A program made the translations under genes and the position numbers. Source: Lachnospiraceae bacterium (lineage in GTDB: Bacteria; Bacillota; Clostridia; Lachnospirales; Lachnospiraceae). Taken from it: a DNA stretch of 64,000 bases. The DNA lies in assembly GCA_910575155.1 (NCBI GenBank), contig CAJTDX010000017.1:17430-81429 (forward strand), written 5' to 3'. Below, in pieces: positions 62,574 through 64,000 of this stretch. The notes beneath the pieces are model-generated. The model made no database searches, was not told the DNA's origin, and saw nothing but the letters and a program-made list of their open reading frames with translations. Every line of letters starts with the position of its first letter. The first letter of the stretch is position 1.

Positions 62574-63515
62574 ATGGCAGTAGGAAAAAATAACTGGAGA
62601 GGCTTTGGGAAGAAGCGTGAACGGAAAAGCCTGTATCCAATCAAGTATGTGATCGAGAATTTGAGAGAGTATAAGACGGACCTTGTGCAGAAAGAAGTAT
62701 GTTCTTTGCAGGAGCTGGGAAAGATCAGCAGTTCTTTTCAGAATGTATTGAAGGATACGGAGAATTTTGAAGGGCAATTGCAGGATTTTGGAGATAATTT
62801 TTCCAATATCAATCAGGCTTCCGGCCAGTTTGAGTCAGTAAAAAGCCAGATTGCCCAGTCTGTGGAGCAGGCGCAGAGCGAGGTGGAGGAACTTAAGAGC
62901 AGTTCCCATAAGGTAGAAGAAGATTTCGTTGAAATGGAAGGCACGTTCAGTAATTTTCAGGAGTGTGTGAAAAAGATTAAAGGATGTACCAATAAGATTG
63001 CCTCCATTGCCGACCAGACCAATATTCTTGCGCTGAACGCTTCTATTGAAGCTGCAAGAGCCGGCGAAATGGGAAAAGGATTCGCGGTTGTTGCCGTGGA
63101 GGTCAAAGAGCTGGCAGACGAGATTAAGAAGCTGGTTGCCGAAGTGGATGCCAGTGTGGGAGACGTGGAGCAGGGGACAGAACAGCTTAACGACAGTATA
63201 CATAATTCACAGACCGCATTGGGAGAAAGTATAGAGAAGGTGAATGAGACGTATCAGATGTTTGATAAGATCACGCAGGCATCAGAGGATGTTACGTCTG
63301 TTCAGGCAGAGATTTCAAGAGCGATTGAGGATTCCCAGTCGTCCCTGCAGTCTCTGTGCGGATTCTTTGACCGCACCAAGGGACAGTATCAGGAGGTTAT
63401 GAAGCATATTAAATATGCCAGCAAGCTGGGAACAACCAAGAGCGCTATGTTTGAAGATATAGATAATATGCTGGCCCAGATTCCTCCCGTTGTGGATGAT
63501 TATGATGAAAAATAG
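62574..63515 (+). CDS. Soluble methyl-accepting chemotaxis-like signalling protein
   Basis: 313 residues, GGGAGG ribosome site. No membrane segment or HAMP. A long coiled coil with the MCP tip hairpin ([20 protein letters not shown], then [20 protein letters not shown]) at about residues 140-190. The N-terminal ~80 residues are charged and unlike a known sensor; the FIST protein before it likely provides the input. No che genes are in the window. Confidence 0.88.
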   Translation: MAVGKNNWRGFGKKRERKSLYPIKYVIENLREYKTDLVQKEVCSLQELGKISSSFQNVLKDTENFEGQLQDFGDNFSNINQASGQFESVKSQIAQSVEQAQSEVEELKSSSHKVEEDFVEMEGTFSNFQECVKKIKGCTNKIASIADQTNILALNASIEAARAGEMGKGFAVVAVEVKELADEIKKLVAEVDASVGDVEQGTEQLNDSIHNSQTALGESIEKVNETYQMFDKITQASEDVTSVQAEISRAIEDSQSSLQSLCGFFDRTKGQYQEVMKHIKYASKLGTTKSAMFEDIDNMLAQIPPVVDDYDEK

Positions 63516-63533
63516 AGAAACAGAATGATGAAG

Positions 63534-63580
63534 AAGGCTGCTGCACGAAGATTTCTCAATCACCGTGCGGCAGCCTTTTT
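63534..63580 (+). terminator. Intrinsic terminator
   Basis: AAGGCTGCTGCACG pairs with CGTGCGGCAGCCTT (one G-T), then TTTTTAT. Ends the FIST/MCP unit. Confidence 0.92.
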
Positions 63581-63740
63581 ATATTATAGGAAAGAGTTTG
63601 CTGCTGTGTAGCAGGGGGGATTGGTAAAATCATTCCCGTTATCTGCATCCCCAAAGATTTTTCGTAAGCGTCAAATAAGAAAGTGTAGAGAAATCTTCAG
63701 TATTTTCCTGTAAACTTACATAGACAATCATAAAAGAAAT

Positions 63741-63774
63741 AAGCATCCTCTACCGCTCAAAGTTTAGGATGCTT
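63741..63774. repeat. Hairpin in gene-free 3' region
   Basis: AAGCATCCT ... AGGATGCTT, 9 bp. The last 485 bases hold no gene, only a series of hairpins; another terminator-like one, AGGGCTGCTTG-ttttt-CAAGCGGCTCT with a T-rich tail, is at 63848-63880. Confidence 0.5.
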
Positions 63775-63896
63775 ACTCTAAGTCATTTTATTACTGAGGG
63801 CAAATCAGATTTTACATCTGGTTCACTTCCTGATTAGATTATACACCAGGGCTGCTTGTTTTTCAAGCGGCTCTTTATTTGTTAGGCCAAGGGCCT

Positions 63897-63975
63897 GTTT
63901 ACCAATATGGAGTTTTTCGTGTTCCGAAAAATGGAATATTGGTAAACAAATAAACCACCTGCTCTGCGGGTGGTT
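63897..63975. mobile_element. Possible insertion-sequence end (IS200/IS605-like hairpins)
   Basis: GTTTACCAATAT (63897-63908) pairs perfectly with 63936-63947, with inner TTTTTCG/CGAAAAA. It is followed by AACCACC ... GGTGGTT (63953-63975) with a small loop around TGCTCTGCG, reminiscent of the subterminal hairpins of IS200/IS605 elements. No transposase lies inside the window, so the element would have to continue past base 64000. Confidence 0.35.
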
Positions 63976-64000
63976 GGAGTTGCTTCAGCTTACAGTAAAA

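Overview
The window looks like a chromosome segment of an anaerobic Gram-positive gut bacterium of the Clostridia, most likely a Lachnospiraceae (Blautia/Dorea-like). The evidence is strong AGGAGG ribosome sites, sigma-A promoters, an [FeFe]-hydrogenase maturation GTPase, HPr kinase, WhiA/RapZ, type III glutamine synthetase, VanRS-like and YesMN-like two-component systems and large FIVAR/Big_2 secreted enzymes. The genus is a guess. Almost all genes are on the + strand; pyrG, a class A PBP and a small YjfB protein are the exceptions.

Region 1 (1-4.37 kb) is visibly AT-richer than the rest and looks like a decaying accessory or defence island: a DNA methyltransferase with a frameshift in an A run, an XRE regulator overlapping a frameshifted nucleotidyltransferase, a relic that joins the start of one protein to the C-terminal third of an SMC/ABC-type ATPase (possibly an ABC-three-component remnant), and an intact orphan Pol-beta-fold nucleotidyltransferase. 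Region 2 (4.38-10.2 kb) holds glycerate 2-kinase, a TM1266-type regulator with hydF, a two-component system and a C39-like peptidase. Region 3 (10.3-24.2 kb) is core: pyrG (-), ftsH with an unusual repeat-rich acidic tail, uvrC, hprK, an M18 aminopeptidase, murB, rapZ, whiA, a lipid kinase and fba. Region 4 (24.5-29.8 kb) is nitrogen assimilation: type III glutamine synthetase, an ammonium transporter fused to a P-II domain, and a degenerate receiver protein, with structured leaders.

Region 5 (29.8-48.4 kb) has a class A PBP (-), then a sugar-uptake and sensing block: an MglBAC-type ABC importer, a YesN/YesM-type two-component system with two extra binding proteins, and a 1733-residue secreted GH97 enzyme. 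The likely logic is that the enzyme frees a sugar (perhaps galactose), the binding proteins and kinase sense it, and the ABC system imports it. Region 6 (48.5-54.7 kb) has a YigZ protein, tRNA-Gln, a thioesterase, cvfB, a CPBP protease, a YjfB protein (-), trxB and an NlpC/P60 wall hydrolase under a consensus promoter with a WalR-like box. Region 7 (54.7-64 kb) has an 860-bp gene-free stretch with a repeat copy and a cluster of DnaA boxes, then a WecG/TagA enzyme, a YitT transporter, a CdaR/PucR-type regulator, ftsE-ftsX-ctp and a FIST + soluble chemoreceptor pair, ending in structured DNA that may be an insertion-sequence edge.

The most unusual signals are a dispersed, hairpin-forming repeat family (three copies whose stems vary in sequence but keep pairing), the DnaA-box cluster away from any dnaA gene, the broken defence island, the FtsH tail, and a 33-nt leader motif shared by two unrelated genes. 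No function for these is proven by sequence alone.
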